NCBI GenBank assembly: GCA_033002965.1
Contig: JAURVB010000674.1
Span: 62,001 to 126,000 of the forward strand
Source: Piper betle
Taxonomy: Eukaryota; Streptophyta; Magnoliopsida; Piperales; Piperaceae
Direction: 5' to 3'
DNA length: 64,000 nucleotides
In this document: positions 35,201-49,600 of the stretch, in pieces
Numbering within the stretch: position 1 is the stretch's first letter
Layout: every line of letters starts with the position of its first letter
The notes under the pieces: model-generated
Told to the model about the DNA's origin: nothing
Databases searched by the model: none
What the model saw: only the letters and a program-made list of their open reading frames with translations
Program-made: the position numbers and the translations under genes

Positions 35201-38200
35201 TAAAGCAAATCAAATGAATGTAAAAAGCTAGTAGTCTTTGTTTTTCAAACAATTTTTGCCACGCATCCATTATTGTTGATGATATCTTTGTTGTGTCATT
35301 TGTAACATGTTTTGTTGCTTCTTCTCAATTTTTAGTCTTCTCCTTTCTAACAGATTCTACGGTGACTCCACTGAAGAATTGTTTGGGTGGTGCTTACTTT
35401 TGTTGTCTAGCTTTTAAGCTTGATATACAATGATATATTTAGAGTCTGCCTTGATTTAATATTAGTTGAAAGATTTAGTTTTTATCTTACATTAGAACAT
35501 GTCCTTACAATAATCTTTTGCAATTTCTCCATTGGATTGGTCACCAACTATAGATTGACTGCATATCTTTAGCTTCCATATTTTTACAATACTAACTAAC
35601 AACAAAATTATTTTTAACAAAAAAATCGTTATTACATCTATTAATAAATAATAAAACCAAGTCTATAAAATTATGTAACAAACCTATTAAATGTTTTTTT
35701 TAAAACTAGCTGAGAAATTAGCAGTTACGATTTGAAGAGTAAAGTTAAGATGAGGTGTCACGAAGAAGCTAATGTTTCATGTGACATAATTAGAAATATC
35801 AAAGGGTAGGGCATCAAAGCTGATAAAGAAATGTCCGAAATGGATAAGTATTTAAAAAAAATAAAAACAGGATTAATGAGGTTAGAAAAGAATACAATTA
35901 TCATCATGATATTCATAGAATTTCATCCAAAAGGTTAAAATGGAAGAAAGGCAATCTAAGAACTCAAACCAACATTGTGGTTGATGATAATTAGTATTTA
36001 CTTATACTTTTTCCCAGAAAGTAAATTGCAAATACTTGTTGCAATGTTTTTCAAGCATAAAATTTATTTTGTGGGAGACTTCTATCTCTTTACCCATGTT
36101 CAAAGAGTCATCTATAATTACTATGTCAGAGAGCAAGATATTTGCACGTGATTGCCCACATAATTGATGAACTAATTGAGTGCAATGGTGCATAATAGGC
36201 AACGATGTGGCAGGATTCTAACTGTTTGAATCTAGAATATTCTATCCATAACTTACCCATCTTCATCTGAAAGGTCAATTGATTCCATGGAAAGATTTTT
36301 TCTTGCCTGCACAAAAATAAGTCATTTTAGGCATGGAGAACTAGCTAAAAGTCAAATTAACTCAACCAATCGATACTGAAATCTTTTTCATTACAATTGG
36401 AAATGGAATCTGCGTGTTCTGATTGCTTTTTATGAACAATTTACCTAACAAATACAGAGTTTTATGCCTTTTTTTGTGTGCATATATGCAAATTTTCCAA
36501 CAAACTCAAAGTTGCTAAGCTGTGATAACTCACAGAAGTTCGGCCTAGGATAGCTTGACGCCTGACAATGGACACATTGTTGGATTTCTTCAATGACTTG
36601 TGGCTGCTAGACTTTTTGCTAAGTCGAGCTGACGTAGAATTTAGTTGTTCTGAAGTTGAGATACTTTTAGGAGATTTAGAAAGATCAGGATTCACGGCAG
36701 CCAAATGATTAGGAGAATTATCACACCCTCCTATTGTGGATATAGAAGAATCCTCATTTATTTGGCTCTTCGAATTAGATGTAATATGTTCAACATCACT
36801 TTTGGGCAACAAACTATGCTGCTCTTCAAATGATGATTTGTCATTGGCATATGATTGCTCCCCAACCTTGGCAGACTCTGTCCCTAAATCAATAATTTCA
36901 AAATCTTTTACAGGCAGCAGCCATGGACCAGCTTCTCCATTGAAATGTTCTCTTCTGTCTGTTTCATTTGAACCTGTTGTATCTTGAACACTGACATCCT
37001 GAAATTATAATTGATATCACTTATAAACATTATGACAATTGCTTCATAGACAAGCTCTGGATAGTAAACAGTGTATACTATAGGCAATTATACTAAAAAA
37101 CCCAAAACTGCAATAAACAAATTGACCATAACTAGTTACATAAATCTCCATTGACATCCAGAGATTTAAAAATTAAGAGTCCTCAAGAAGCATTATGAAT
37201 GTAAAACTTGGAACGGATGTAAACCTACAATGATTGCATAACTTGTAATGTGATCCCACAAAATCAACAATTAAACATAGTAGAAGCAATGAAATTGGAG
37301 ATAAATGTTTTGTTTATCACAATCAATAAGTGGAAAGATCTACCTTGCTGCTATAACGGACGCTTCCTTCATCTTCACTTCTTTCAGAAATGCTTCCACT
37401 CATTGTACGGTCATCATCATCATTCTCAGATTCAGAATGAGAGCCATTTTCAGCATCCTCATCATCTTCAAGGTACTCGTCATCTGTAAATTCCTCTTCC
37501 TCGGTGTAACAACTTTCTGATGCAGAGTATAATTCAACTGACAAGGGGTCTTCATTCTGGAGAAGTACCAAACCATGCTAATCTAAGAAAAAACAGCTTG
37601 CGCAGTATAAAGGAAACAAATAACATTCTGCAATGATCTAAACTTTCAACTTCTAAATAATAATGTAAAAAAAACTAATCTTGATAGAAGTTTGTTTTGT
37701 ATTGGAGAGTGCAAGAAAAAGAGAAGCTTCTTATCAAAATAAAAGATAGCCAAACATTCATAAAACAGTAACTTAAAAAACAAATTTGTTTTGTTTTCGA
37801 GACAAGCAATTAACAAAAGAATGAACTCTTCCCATAAATCAATGTTTCTTTATTCTTGAATGTTCAAAGTCTATGCTGCATTGAGGTTAAGTTCCTGAAC
37901 TTATTCGATCAGATCAAAGATGCTAGATTTCACTTTCCCTGAACACGATCTTCAACATAGTCACATAATAGTAATCTTCCTTCAACTTAGAAGTACTGGT
38001 GGCGACCAGAAACTTCTTTTTGTTTACTACTAAACCAACTCAGAACAAGCCATCAAAAATTTTCAAAGTAGACCAAGGATGATATACTGTTGTCACAAAA
38101 GTAAACATAGATATTGTAACAAAAACATTTAACACCTTTTTAATAATTTTCCACTATTGAAGTCATAAATGTAAAAAAATTCAAGAAAATGCTGACAGTA

Positions 38201-41200
38201 AACCATAATATATGTACAAAAACTGATAAGTCAATGTCTAAGAAGGTAGCATTAAAAAACAAACAGTTAGAATTAAAACATGACAAAGAAAGAATTGCCT
38301 GCAGATAAACTACAAATAACTAAATAATAGAATTCATGTTTTTGATGTTTTACTGGAAACCTTTAAAGTTCTATGTGCTTTGCTGCTTTCCAATCATGAA
38401 AGAGAATCACAACAAATAAATTGCAATTTCTTTATTATAAAGTAAAATAAGCCATTGTTCTGATGATGTTGAACTCCCACTAATTTTTTTGTACCTTTAC
38501 GCATTTTTGAGGATTTCAGAGTCTCTAGAGATTGTTAGAAAATTTTTACAGGTTCTAAAAATTCGACCTTTACTAGGATGCCTTGGATAAAGATCTTAAT
38601 TAAATGATAGACCATTCATTAGGAAGCCTTCGTTAAGGTGGTAAATATATGAGCTACATTAAAGGGGCCTTTATTAGGAGACCTTTGATACAGAATATAG
38701 ACCTTAAATAGACAATGAACTTTTTAAGAAACTTTATTTAATGGGCATATATTGAGCTTCATTAAAAAATAAAACTTTATTAGAAGATTATTTATGTAAA
38801 CCTTATTAGAAGATAGAGCTCTACATTAAATCAGCTAAAGCTAACCATTAACCTATTTATATATCTTATACAATTATAAAAATAAATATGTTGTGTGTTG
38901 ATGTGGCACTGCCATCATTTTTTTAAAATTGTTTTCGACTATCTTGGAGACACCAACTAGAGAAGCCCTCAAATTTCATTTCTATCCCAATTCTTCCTTT
39001 CAGCATGAAAGTTCTAGGATTTGTTTAAAGGATATTACAAGATTTTGAAAGAAAACAGTCATTTTCTATAGAATTTATAGATTCTAATCATAATAGGGAA
39101 CACAAAATATTAATTCTGATTCACACAATTCAAATCAAGATCCCTAAATCACATGATCTTATTCTAATCATATGTTAGTAGATCCAAACTTAAAGTAAAC
39201 TAAATAATCAGAACTGAAAGCACTATAACTCACAGAAAATATGTTGTGGTATTCCTCAAGTAAAATAATAATGATGGCTTGAGCATGGTTAGCTGCTGCA
39301 GCAGCTTGAAGAAGTTGGAGAGAACCATCTCCATTCAAACGGAAGTCATCATCAAAATGACATTCACCAGCCACAAGTGGGCGAAGAAGTAAAGGAGCCA
39401 TACATGCAGCTACCGCAGACGTGGACATCCGGTTGTCAGCTTTGTGAGATACAACAATCCTCATCATTTTAAGAACCCTGAGGCATAAAATTATAAGAGA
39501 AAAAGAACAACCAGAAAAAAAAATGCCTCAACTTATCACCAACTTATGCTCCACCGTGCATTTCAATAGCAGCTGTGAGCAGGACACATCCAACAGAAGG
39601 GAAAAGAATGTAAAACATGTAAGCATCTAAACAAAGCCTTGACACAAACTCAAACAGGGTTTTAATTTATCTCCTCCAGTTCTCAAGCAGGCAGTTGTAC
39701 CCCCTGATGTTTCTAAAATTTAAGTTATCTTCCAAAGGCACGACCATGACAAAATTTGAACCTTCACTTCAACTTAATACCATATCCTTGGATTTGCGAT
39801 AAAATAGATGAGCTAAATAAGTATTCACAGGTACATGTTCTCTAGTTACAGCTACAAGAATGCAGCAGCTATCTTGAATGATGTGCTGAAACCAAAAGTT
39901 TAGCTTCATTTAAAAGAAGCGAGTTATATCCTACTATGATGTTAACCTGTGATCGACAGTTAATGTTTTAGGAACAAAACTCCGATGATGAAGCACGTTC
40001 TTTTGAAATCTCAAGCTTCACAAGCAGGAGATAGGTAAGATGAAAAGAAATAGCGAAAATAAGAAGATAAGTTTATTCATTCAACTAATGTGCTCATAAA
40101 CCTACATACTTTACAAGGACTAGTAACACTCTTTTTGTTTCTATAAATATGTAAAGTATGTAGGTTATGAGCACATTAGTTGAATGAATAAACTTATCTT
40201 CTTATTTTCGCTATTTATTTATGCTAAGTCCTTGTGCTCATTAAACTAATCTGCTCCTATTGAAGGCTTAGTAAAAGACCGTGCCTTAGTCTTAAGTTAA
40301 AGTAGAAACCTCCTAATGAAGTCTAAATACAAGACTGAATGACAAGATTACAAAAATTATAAAATTAACTACTATATGTATAATATTATCCGTCATCATA
40401 CTATCCCTAATGTTTCCTATTCACAGCTCTTGTATCTCCAGCAGAAAATGTTTATTGGATAAATAACTTCAACTTTTAATTAAAGTGCCCATTTAGCAAA
40501 TTCAACTCAATTGTGAATGCATATCATATTCAAATTTTGGGAAATACCTCTGCAATAAACGGCAATTTGCATCTGGAAATGTGTCGGATATTACAGAGCG
40601 CATAGCATGAATTCTTGTGGCACGCTCTGATCCTAATGGTTAAACCAAGAGGAAGTTACAAATTGCAATGAGCAGAGAAGAACTTAGCATAATTAACTTA
40701 ACAATTGGATAACAATTAAGGAGAATGAATAAATAACATTAAAACTAATATATATGAACAGAGGATATACGAAAAGAGAAGAACTTAGCATAATTATTAT
40801 AATTGGATAACAATTAGGGAGAATGAATAAAATATTTTTTCTCAATGCATATACACATAGGACATACTAAATGCTTCCAAAAGTGATGAACAGCAAGATG
40901 CCGGAACAGGAGAACATGGCAACTCCCGAAGAACATGCTGCATTTGAAAAATCAATAACTCAACTTCTTATGATTAGGATTCCGAGTTCACAGATTTAAG
41001 AAAATGGCAAAAGTATCTTTCACAAGAAAACACTAATCATGTTTTCACCTGTAAGAAACTGGATTATTATATTACCTCAGTAGCGAAAGGCAAATGAAGT
41101 ATTGTGTCATTCATTAATCATGTCATTATGTGTACCTAATAATTTGGAATTGTCTAGAAATTTCATCCGATTTTAATCTCTTTAAATGATTGTGTTAGAA

Positions 41201-44200
41201 AAGGCAACCAACGTAAAAGCTTGGGCTTTCTTTTGCTATAATTTTTTTCATATCAATTTAAATATAAAAGCAATCAATAAAATATAGTATCTGACCTAGG
41301 GATGATGATGATGATAATGATGAAGGTGATGATGAATAGGAGGAGGAGAAGGTAGTGACTAGTGGTGGAGAAGGATTTAGAATTTTAAAAATGAAATGAA
41401 TAATATAATACCTTTATGCAATCAGCAACAACATGGGCATCTTCATCTTGAGAAAATTCATCATTCCCTGTAATTAAACACATACTTTCTTTACGGAAAA
41501 TTGGACTCAAAGCAGACTCCAAAAAACAAAAAGAGCTTCATATGTAAGTTCATAAGATTAAAAAAAACCATGTACATAGATGCAAAAGAATGAAATGATA
41601 AGGAATGCATGTGAAACCAAGAAAATGAGAACTGTTGCTAAGTTACACCATAGTCTACCTTGCTCGTATTCGTGGACCCTCTGTTCAACTTCTTCAACAT
41701 CTGCAGACTGTCGCAAGATTCCTTCAACTTTGATCCCTTCTCAAAAAATAGACCAATTCAATTGAATTCATAGGCCAACATCAAAGTTAAATTCACCAGC
41801 TATTTCTTTAGTTAAGAATATAAGAACAATCCCACTGATAATAAATGTAATTCTAACAGTCAGAGTTTTACCAAACTCTTCAATGAATCTGAGAGCCTTC
41901 TCCAGAAATGAAGGCCTGCCATCAATCTCCTCCAAAGCCAATAAAACTGGTCTACCAACAACCACAGAATTCCCCGGCTTCCTATCTTTAGCTAAAGAAA
42001 AATGAATGTCATAGCATTATCCTAAAAGTTGTAGCTTACAAAAAGGAAAAGAAAAAAGAAGAAAAAAATTCTATTTAAATGGTAAATGAAAAATGATTTC
42101 TTTTGTTTTTATATGCAAAGCTGTCCCATAAATGCTTAAAAAGGCCAATTAATGACCTTAGTATCTGGGATGGACTGAGTCCTCTTATTCAGTTCAAAAC
42201 CACTGCATTTTATGCCATAGAAAAGATCTTCAGCATTTGGTCAAACCACATTTTGAAATCATGAGTAGTATAGATCCCTTTGATACTTGTGAAAAAATAA
42301 TAACTTTCTTTGGTGGAACTGGTTAACTCAAACCAAACATTTTATTTATTTAACAGTTGGTTTCTAATTTTTATTTTAAGCTCATGGATCAATTATAAAA
42401 AAGGTTTAAAACTTGGCACAATTGACGCACATTGATCCAAGCATTCTTCAGCTACTTCTTCAACTACATCATTTCGGAATATTCCTCTTTGTCCCATAAC
42501 AAGGGTTGCAATAGGTGCCTGGGCCAGTGCATTTTCAAGTGCAGTTTTCCATTCTTGCAAGTCTTCTGCAGTTTCAGTCTGTAACCAGAAAATAAAGGAA
42601 TACAAAAAATATCATTAGAATAAGTATTTGCAACCTATTTTTTGAAAAGAATTGAAGAAAAGCAACTGAAGTAAAAGAAAAAAATAAAGCAAACCTTGAG
42701 AGTAAAAGCTCTCCCATCACGACCATCAGGGAAAAGAACAGTCAAAAGCTTTTTGTCTGCTCTGACGACAACACTGCAAAAAGTAAAGAGGAAATTTGAT
42801 CTTATAACTGAAAAATGAAAAGGTACTTTGAAACAATGCATAGCTTGATTATCAGTTGAGAACTTTCTAAATGCGGGCAAACAAAAACAACTCAAAGTAG
42901 GCCACAACCAGCTTCTTCATCTAGACAAATACCACTCGAACTGTAAAGGGTTTCAGACGTCTACTATTCACTGCCATGCTTATATGCAGAAATTCCATAT
43001 GGAAGTGATTTTCTTGTAGCAATCCTGTTTACAGGGCCATAATGTATTCATTACAAATCCATAGAAAAGTTTGACGTCCCTGTGTTCCCATTCTTCTGTT
43101 AGCTCTCAATTGAGTGTCTCTTTGTGTTTGACTCCTACATGTGTTCCATGACTAAGCTCAATGCTTTACAAGGCCAGCACATTTTAGGATATAGTTCATC
43201 AATAATGACTTAAATATCTTTGATCAAAACTATTTCTCTATTGACTTTCCTTTTTAATGTTCTCACTTTCAAACTACTTCCATAAAATAAACGATTTTAA
43301 GCATTTTAAAATTCCAAATGCCATTATTAACAACAATATAGTGATTCTTGTCACACCCTAACATTTTTCCAATTCTTTTTGTCATTTTAATACGCCACTT
43401 ACGTATTAATAAAAGATTTAAGGAAGCACAGTCGAGAACAATCTACCTTCCAGAGCTGTTCAGATCAATGCCACCAAGCGTCAAATTCACCTCGCCACCT
43501 TTTTGGGGTAGACCATTCTGTGAAATAAATAAATAAATTAACTGATTAACTGTTTTCTAACATAAATATTTTAAACTAACCATTTTCTACAAAAGCAGTG
43601 AATAAGAAGATATTTTAAAGTAGCCATCTAAATATGGCTTTCAACGGTAGAGTTCTACTAATTTAAATTTAGGCACAGTTGTTAAATCTGGTGTTTATGA
43701 AGATGAGCATCAACTAAGTGATCCTCATCCCCACAAACTTAATTTATGCAATAGAATAGGCACTAAAAATTTTAACAAATGAATACAATGTAATTATGAT
43801 TCTCTTGTACAATAAAAAAATTATTAAAAAGGCAGCAATGCATCAGCATTTCGTTGTCCTAATGTCAGCTCGGATGAACTTCATAGATAAAGCTAACGAG
43901 TCATGATGACAAAAACTAACCTCATGGCATACATGTTTATAGGTTTAATTACATCTGATACTTAAACAAAGCCGCATGGCAATTCAAGGCATAAAAGGTG
44001 AATATTTATCAATCACCCCGAAATCAAATCATTTTCATGGGAAAATTAAATATATATTAATTATATATTTAATTTTCCTGACAACTACTACTAAATTCAA
44101 TGCCTAAAAACTCTACCAATACGTTCTAAAAATTTTTGTTTCGTTTATTCTTAAAATTGAAATGTAGATGAATAATACACACACAAATCATAAATTCTTT

Positions 44201-46256
44201 GATTAATAAATGTCTCTAAAGCTTTGAAGAAAAGAGTCATATGACATCCGTCCAGCTGCTTCTATTAGGCAAAACATGCAGTATAAAATTTTAAAATTGT
44301 AGAAATAATTTGCTTGTGAACTAACAGGATCACTTCTAAAGAAGACCAGTGAAGTTCTTGTAAGTATAAACCATCTTTTCTTCCATGAAGTCCAACCAAT
44401 TCCTGTGCATGAAAACTATCATTAGATCAAAAGATAAGCATTAATACCACAATTGACAAAGTTCATTTTTTTATATAGAAATCTACTCCAATACCGAAAA
44501 TTACTAAAGTATTTAATCAGATCTAAGAAAAAGCAAGATGAGCTAGAACGCAAACCTTTAGATGAAATGTATAAGTACCCACTCTTAAAAACCTGTCACA
44601 TAGACAAGCAAAACTAACTTCATAAGGACGCTCTAATTGCACTTGGGGAAAAAATGATAGTAACAATTCTCCTTGTAACAAATCGGGCTCAAATGCAACA
44701 TAATACAATGGGGCTTTGATTGATTTCCTCAAAATGGCGAGCCTAAGTGGAAGATTAACTAAGCACATATTCAAAAAGGCTTGGGATTTGCTGTAGCAAG
44801 TGCATGATTGGTTCATGTCATGGCCATTTCTCACTCTTCAAACCATCTTGTAAAGTCCGTTTACTCCATACATAAGGGAAAGTATATAAAATTTAATAAA
44901 CCCTCTTAACCTCTTAACCTAGGTTGACCAATGCTTGCAACTCCATTAGCGACTGCAATCCCACTAGTCTCCGGATGCCCAGCATGTCGAACTGCAGGGT
45001 AGCCTCCAACGACATTAGATTCGACATTTTCCACACAACAAATCCCATACAAATCCAAGCTGATTGGTTAAAGGATGCAGCATCTCTAGCCTTCACTACC
45101 CTTGTGAAGGAGACAAGGTTCTCGAGTTCTGCATTGGTCATTTCTTGCACACATGCCAAACATGGTTTTCGAAATGAATTCCCAAGGTAGTATGGTATCA
45201 TCCCCCTCACATCCCTGACTACCTCCACCCATCAGCCCTCACCCAAAAATACAAAATAAATTTCCATCACTTGGTAACAGCATTACTTGCAAGGGAAGGA
45301 ATGCATCAGCATGGCAATGTGACCGCTCCGTTGGTGGCCATCAACTAATGACAGGCATAGATTTTTACTTTAAAAAAATTGTACTGCCCCTTCCTTTCTT
45401 GACCGGTTGGTAGATAAAAGAAATAAACCAGGAAGGTGAAGCAGTTTCGTAGATAATAGATAAATAAAGTTTTATAGTCGTTTTTACATCATTACCCTTA
45501 TGTACGGAGCTAATAGATATTACAAGATGGTTTGATGGGAGAGAAATGACCATGATGTTGACGAATCAAGCACTGCTACCGCGGCTACAATCTAGCAAGT
45601 GCTACAGAAGATCCCGAGCCCTCCACTAATATCCACAATAACCTCCCTGATTAGCAATCAAATATCAATGTAAGACTATCCACACATGCATCAGGCTATC
45701 ACATACCCTCTATCTGTTGTTCCTAATTTGATGCGGTTCAATCACTATTTTCATATGCAAGTAAATTAGAAAAACTCTATTGACCTTGCAGCGTAACAAC
45801 AACCACAGCGCAATATAGAAAAGCGAGAGAACAATGTCGTGACTCCGCCCATGCACGTGCATTGCTTGTCCCAAGCCCATCCGTCCATCCAAAGATTAAC
45901 ATTTGCAGCTACATGGACCCTAGTTTATACTGAACGTCCCAACACCCCTATCAATCAAAATAACGGAGAAAAGAAGAACGAATGATTCACCGAATTACTA
46001 GCACGCGATAGGAGCTGATCGGGCGCCACCGGAGCAGCACAAGCCGTGCCAGCCTCATCCTGCAATCAACATAACATTGAAACACTCACTGATCTAAAAA
46101 CAACCGACAAATCAACCCCCAAATCCTTTTTTTTTCAAAATAAAAAATAAAAAAGCAGCATTCAACAAGAACACTGACATTTCTGGCCTCGGAGGAATCC
46201 TCGCTCCGAGAATCCACCTTGGGCGAATGCGAATCGGACCCCGCCGCGGCTTCCAT
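32223..46256 (-). CDS. REN1: REN1-like Rho GTPase-activating protein (PH-RhoGAP), 23 exons, 1042 aa
   Basis: Stimulates GTP hydrolysis on ROP GTPases, and so limits active ROP at the plasma membrane in polar growth. Exons, 5' to 3': 46256-46179, 46059-45991, 44592-44556, 44402-44326, 43517-43447, 42773-42695, 42578-42431, 41991-41872, 41736-41659, 41467-41412, 40937-40868, 40632-40548, 39477-39234, 37556-37344, 36998-36534, 36306-36257, 35058-34998, 34897-34814, 34178-34062, 33985-33822, 33392-33353, 33031-32459, 32372-32223. They total 3129 nt and keep phase throughout; introns are GT-AG. The PH domain spans about residues 50-159 (VFKSGYLYISSKG, GWTSWKKRWF). RhoGAP spans about 195-400, with the arginine finger R235 in EGILRQSA and NRMSTSAVAACMAPLLLRP later. 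An acidic linker (405-475) and a Ser-rich region follow, then a coiled coil (about 648-765), a CESCG motif and a Ser/Asn-rich tail. ROPGAP6/7-type paralogues share the layout; the QLLQAAAAANHAQAI stretch favours REN1. No defects seen. Confidence 0.93.
40048..40216. repeat. Near-perfect intronic hairpin (66-67-bp arms, 36-bp loop)
   Basis: Left arm 40048-40114 (AAATAGCGAAAATAAGAAG...) and right arm 40151-40216 (...CTTCTTATTTTCGCTATTT) are exact reverse complements except for one extra A in the left arm. The loop is 36 bases. The hairpin lies in intron 12 of the REN1-like gene (40547-39478) and would fold in the pre-mRNA. It is either a small foldback/MITE-type insertion or a young inverted duplication able to yield small RNAs. 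Confidence 0.9.
40674..40838. repeat. Tandem duplication filling intron 11, unit about 101 bp
   Basis: AGAGAAGAACTTAGCATAATT at 40674 recurs at 40775, followed in both by AATTGGATAACAATTA and GGAGAATGAATAAA. The duplication makes up most of the 235-bp intron between exons 12 and 11 of the REN1-like gene and leaves both splice sites intact. Confidence 0.85.
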
Positions 46257-46302
46257 CGCCAACAACAGATCAAGAACAACAACAAAAACAAAAAAACAAA
46301 AG

Positions 46303-46320
46303 AGAGAGAGAGAGAGAGAG
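46303..46320. repeat. (GA)n microsatellite, a (CT)n tract in the REN1-like 5' leader
   Basis: About nine GA units, read CT on the gene strand, lie 47-64 bp upstream of the start codon. Pyrimidine-rich CT tracts are frequent in plant 5' UTRs and core promoters. I found no convincing TATA box upstream, which would fit a TATA-less CT-rich promoter. Confidence 0.7.
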
Positions 46321-46699
46321 GGGCAGGATCGGTGGGGAGGAATGTGGAAGGGGATGGCGAGGAAACCGATGTCAAGGCGCCCGCGGCCACATTGAGGAGG
46401 AAGGGGGGGGAAGAAGATGGAGTCGGCGCAGAAGACGGGGGAGAGGAGAGGAGAGGAGATGGGGAGTGGGAGGGGAGGGGGCGCGGAGACCGCGGGGAAA
46501 TCGGACGAGCAAGGTGACATTCGAACATGTGGGCCCCACAAAGGGGATGCGTGCCCTTCCTCGGGGGCGCGAAATGTTCGGAGCCCAAATGTTGCGGGTG
46601 GGCCCGAGGCCGGATTGTGCTCTCCACTTTCCGTTATTATTCAATATCGGTTTTGTCGCAGGCTTTGAAAAAAAAATCATCAAATTTTTAAAAACTAAT

Positions 46700-49600
46700 T
46701 AGATGTGGTGAGATCTTCCATTTTTATTTTTATATATCCAATCCATATATTTTAATTATTTTTAACTCATAATTTTTACTTTATTAATATAAATACCTCT
46801 AATTTGACTTCAAATTTTGTAAATATATTTTCTTACATTTCATAAAATGAATGATATTTAATTTTTTTAAAAAATATTTTATTCAAAATTAAAATATATT
46901 AGATAAACAAAAGTTTCAATTTATCATATGAAAATTCTAAAATAAAATTTCAAACACCCAAAATTATATATTTTATTTTCTTTTATTTTTTACATTTTAA
47001 TGGTCCAAAAAGTCAAAATAAAAATAAAAATTTTCCTTTTGCTTTTACCTCGGCAATAATATAATTTTAGAGTCTATTTGTCATTTATTAGCTAACCTTT
47101 TTTTATTTTTATATAAGAAATTATTAAATATTATAACTTTTATTCACTATCTACCTTATCTTAATAAAAATGAGTTTTTTAAAAAATAATGAAATTTGGT
47201 TATGATTAATATGAAAAATTTTAAAAATGGTTATATCTAATATAATTTTAAAAAATTGATTATTTTTAAAGGAATAATTTGAAGCTTGATTATTTTTTAT
47301 ATTTCCCAAAAAAACAAATGCAAAATCGGTTTTGTCATGGAAATTGAAAATTTTGAGATATTGACAATGAAGGAGAGTTGATAACTGTAAAAGAATTTTA
47401 GGGTTAGATACATTGTATTCCTGATTTAGAATTAAAAGGATTTAAAAAAAAGAGTTAAAATATTCGAAAGTCCTCTATAGCCGGTTCTCCAAACAAGGTT
47501 GTGACGAATGAGACTTGGCTTCTAAACATGATAAAAATGACTTAATTTAACTTATATAGTCAGTGACAGTAGGATGTAGGTAACTGCTCCTCCCATTGAA
47601 CATCAATGGCATATAACAAAAATGTAGCTATCAATCACAATTGATTAATTGTTCAAAAAAATCACAATTGTTTAAAGGATGGGGGCTTGTATTTGATACA
47701 CACTAATTATATCAATCAAATCATATCAGTTTTGGCAAAATCATCATTGACTACAGCGATTGGCAATTTAAATTATGAAGTCATGGGCAGCAAAATTGAT
47801 TTTGAGCCATCAGTAGCATGGTCGATGATATAAACGTGATTATAGAGCCAGATGATTGGCAATAAAGTCCGGTAAATTTATATGGAGGAGGTATGGTGAG
47901 TGGTAGACGATAGGATACGTGAGGGCTTTTGCAAAAAGTTCTCCTCAAATGGTAAATAAAATTTGTCCGCCCTTTAAATCATGATATATCTATTGAGGAC
48001 CTGTTTTTCTGTGAATACCTCTAAAAACTATATGGTCAGATGAGCAGGAAATATGCGTTGTAATTTTATAATTGAGAATCTTAGAAACTAAAAAACTACT
48101 AATAATAAAAATGAATCAAATATAATTTGATGACTTTGCCTCTTATTTTACTCCTCTTAAGTTGGTATTTATGAGTTACCTACAAACAAATATGATAATT
48201 AAACATGCCTTGGAAAAAAATAGCATTATTAAACATATACTTATATAACAATGCGAGTCTGTGGCTACTAGACAATGCATGTCAATATAAAATAAAAAAT
48301 TAGAAAGATTTAAAAAGTCTAAAACAAGGGATAAAGTCCCCTGGTTTTACAATTTGGTTCCCTTTAATAACGAATAATAATTAGCTTCCCCTTCTTTTGT
48401 AAATACTCTATTATAACATAGCGTGTTGTAAGTTCCTTGTGTCCATTGGAAAATAAAAAGGAAAAGTTAAGGTGGATTTGAGGTGTTTTCAAAGGAATTT
48501 ACGAGATAATAAAATTAGAGGCATTTATATGTTTGATCTTGATAGGAAGAGGGAAAGAATATTGAGAATAGTTTAATTTAATTTAGTGGTATGTGGTATT
48601 TTTCAAAAAAAAGTTCGCAAACGCTCGTCAATATTAACAATATCGGCAAATAATATTAGAATTGAACATCCATATTATTTTATTTTACAAGAAAAAATAA
48701 TTATGGTTCCCTTCAAATCGTCTTTAACCGAAAAAGAATAACATGCAGACGTGGACCTTTTTAAATAATAAAATTAGAATAATTCTTCTTATAAAATTCA
48801 TCAACCAGTTCAATATTTTTTAGGTAAATTTATTTAATTTTTAAAAATAAATTGTATTTATTTTTTTCGCCAATTATACCCTACAACCATTGGATTGACC
48901 AAGAATTACCAGTCCCACCTCTTTCCAATCTTTTTAATTTTTAGTGATGCTCGGATGATCTTAGTGGGTGGCCTAAACCACTACGGACAATACTAGTCAG
49001 ACCTCAAAATGAAAATAAGAAGATAAATCCCACTTTCTATTTTTAAACTCTTATTCCTCTTACAGCCCACACCCCTTCACGGATAAATTATTCAACTACC
49101 TTAATATAATACATATAATATAATGCAATGTAATGAATACCAAAAGCTGGGAGTCCATGAAATTCATGCCATTCTTGTCTCCCTATCTTCCTTGAACCTG
49201 AAACACTGAAACCTGCAACAAGATAACAGTCGGTGTTATTTTATGGGCAAGATGACAACAAATTATGGACAACAGAGAAAGAGAATGATAATTTTTGAGC
49301 ATATGGTAAGATTCCTATGAATTGTTTACATATGGTTTTTGCACGAGGTTCACCACACGCAGCCCATGGAAAACCAAATAATTGTCTACTTTTTAGTTCT
49401 TATGGGAATGGTGCAAGTAAGAGACAAATGAGAGTGACCCACAACGTAAAAAATGCAATTTGTTGCTTTTGACAAGCCAGGTATAATCCTTATCCATCGT
49501 TGAACATACCCAGATGCATATTTTGGTATAGTTATCCCATTGTAGTGGGTGCAAGCTCAACATAAAACTGCAAGAAATACATGGTCTTCTAGGTTGAGTT

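Noticed and set aside
44914..45228. 104-codon minus-strand frame in intron 2 of the REN1-like gene
   Set aside because: Not in phase with flanking exons and no recognised domain; the gene model splices cleanly without it.
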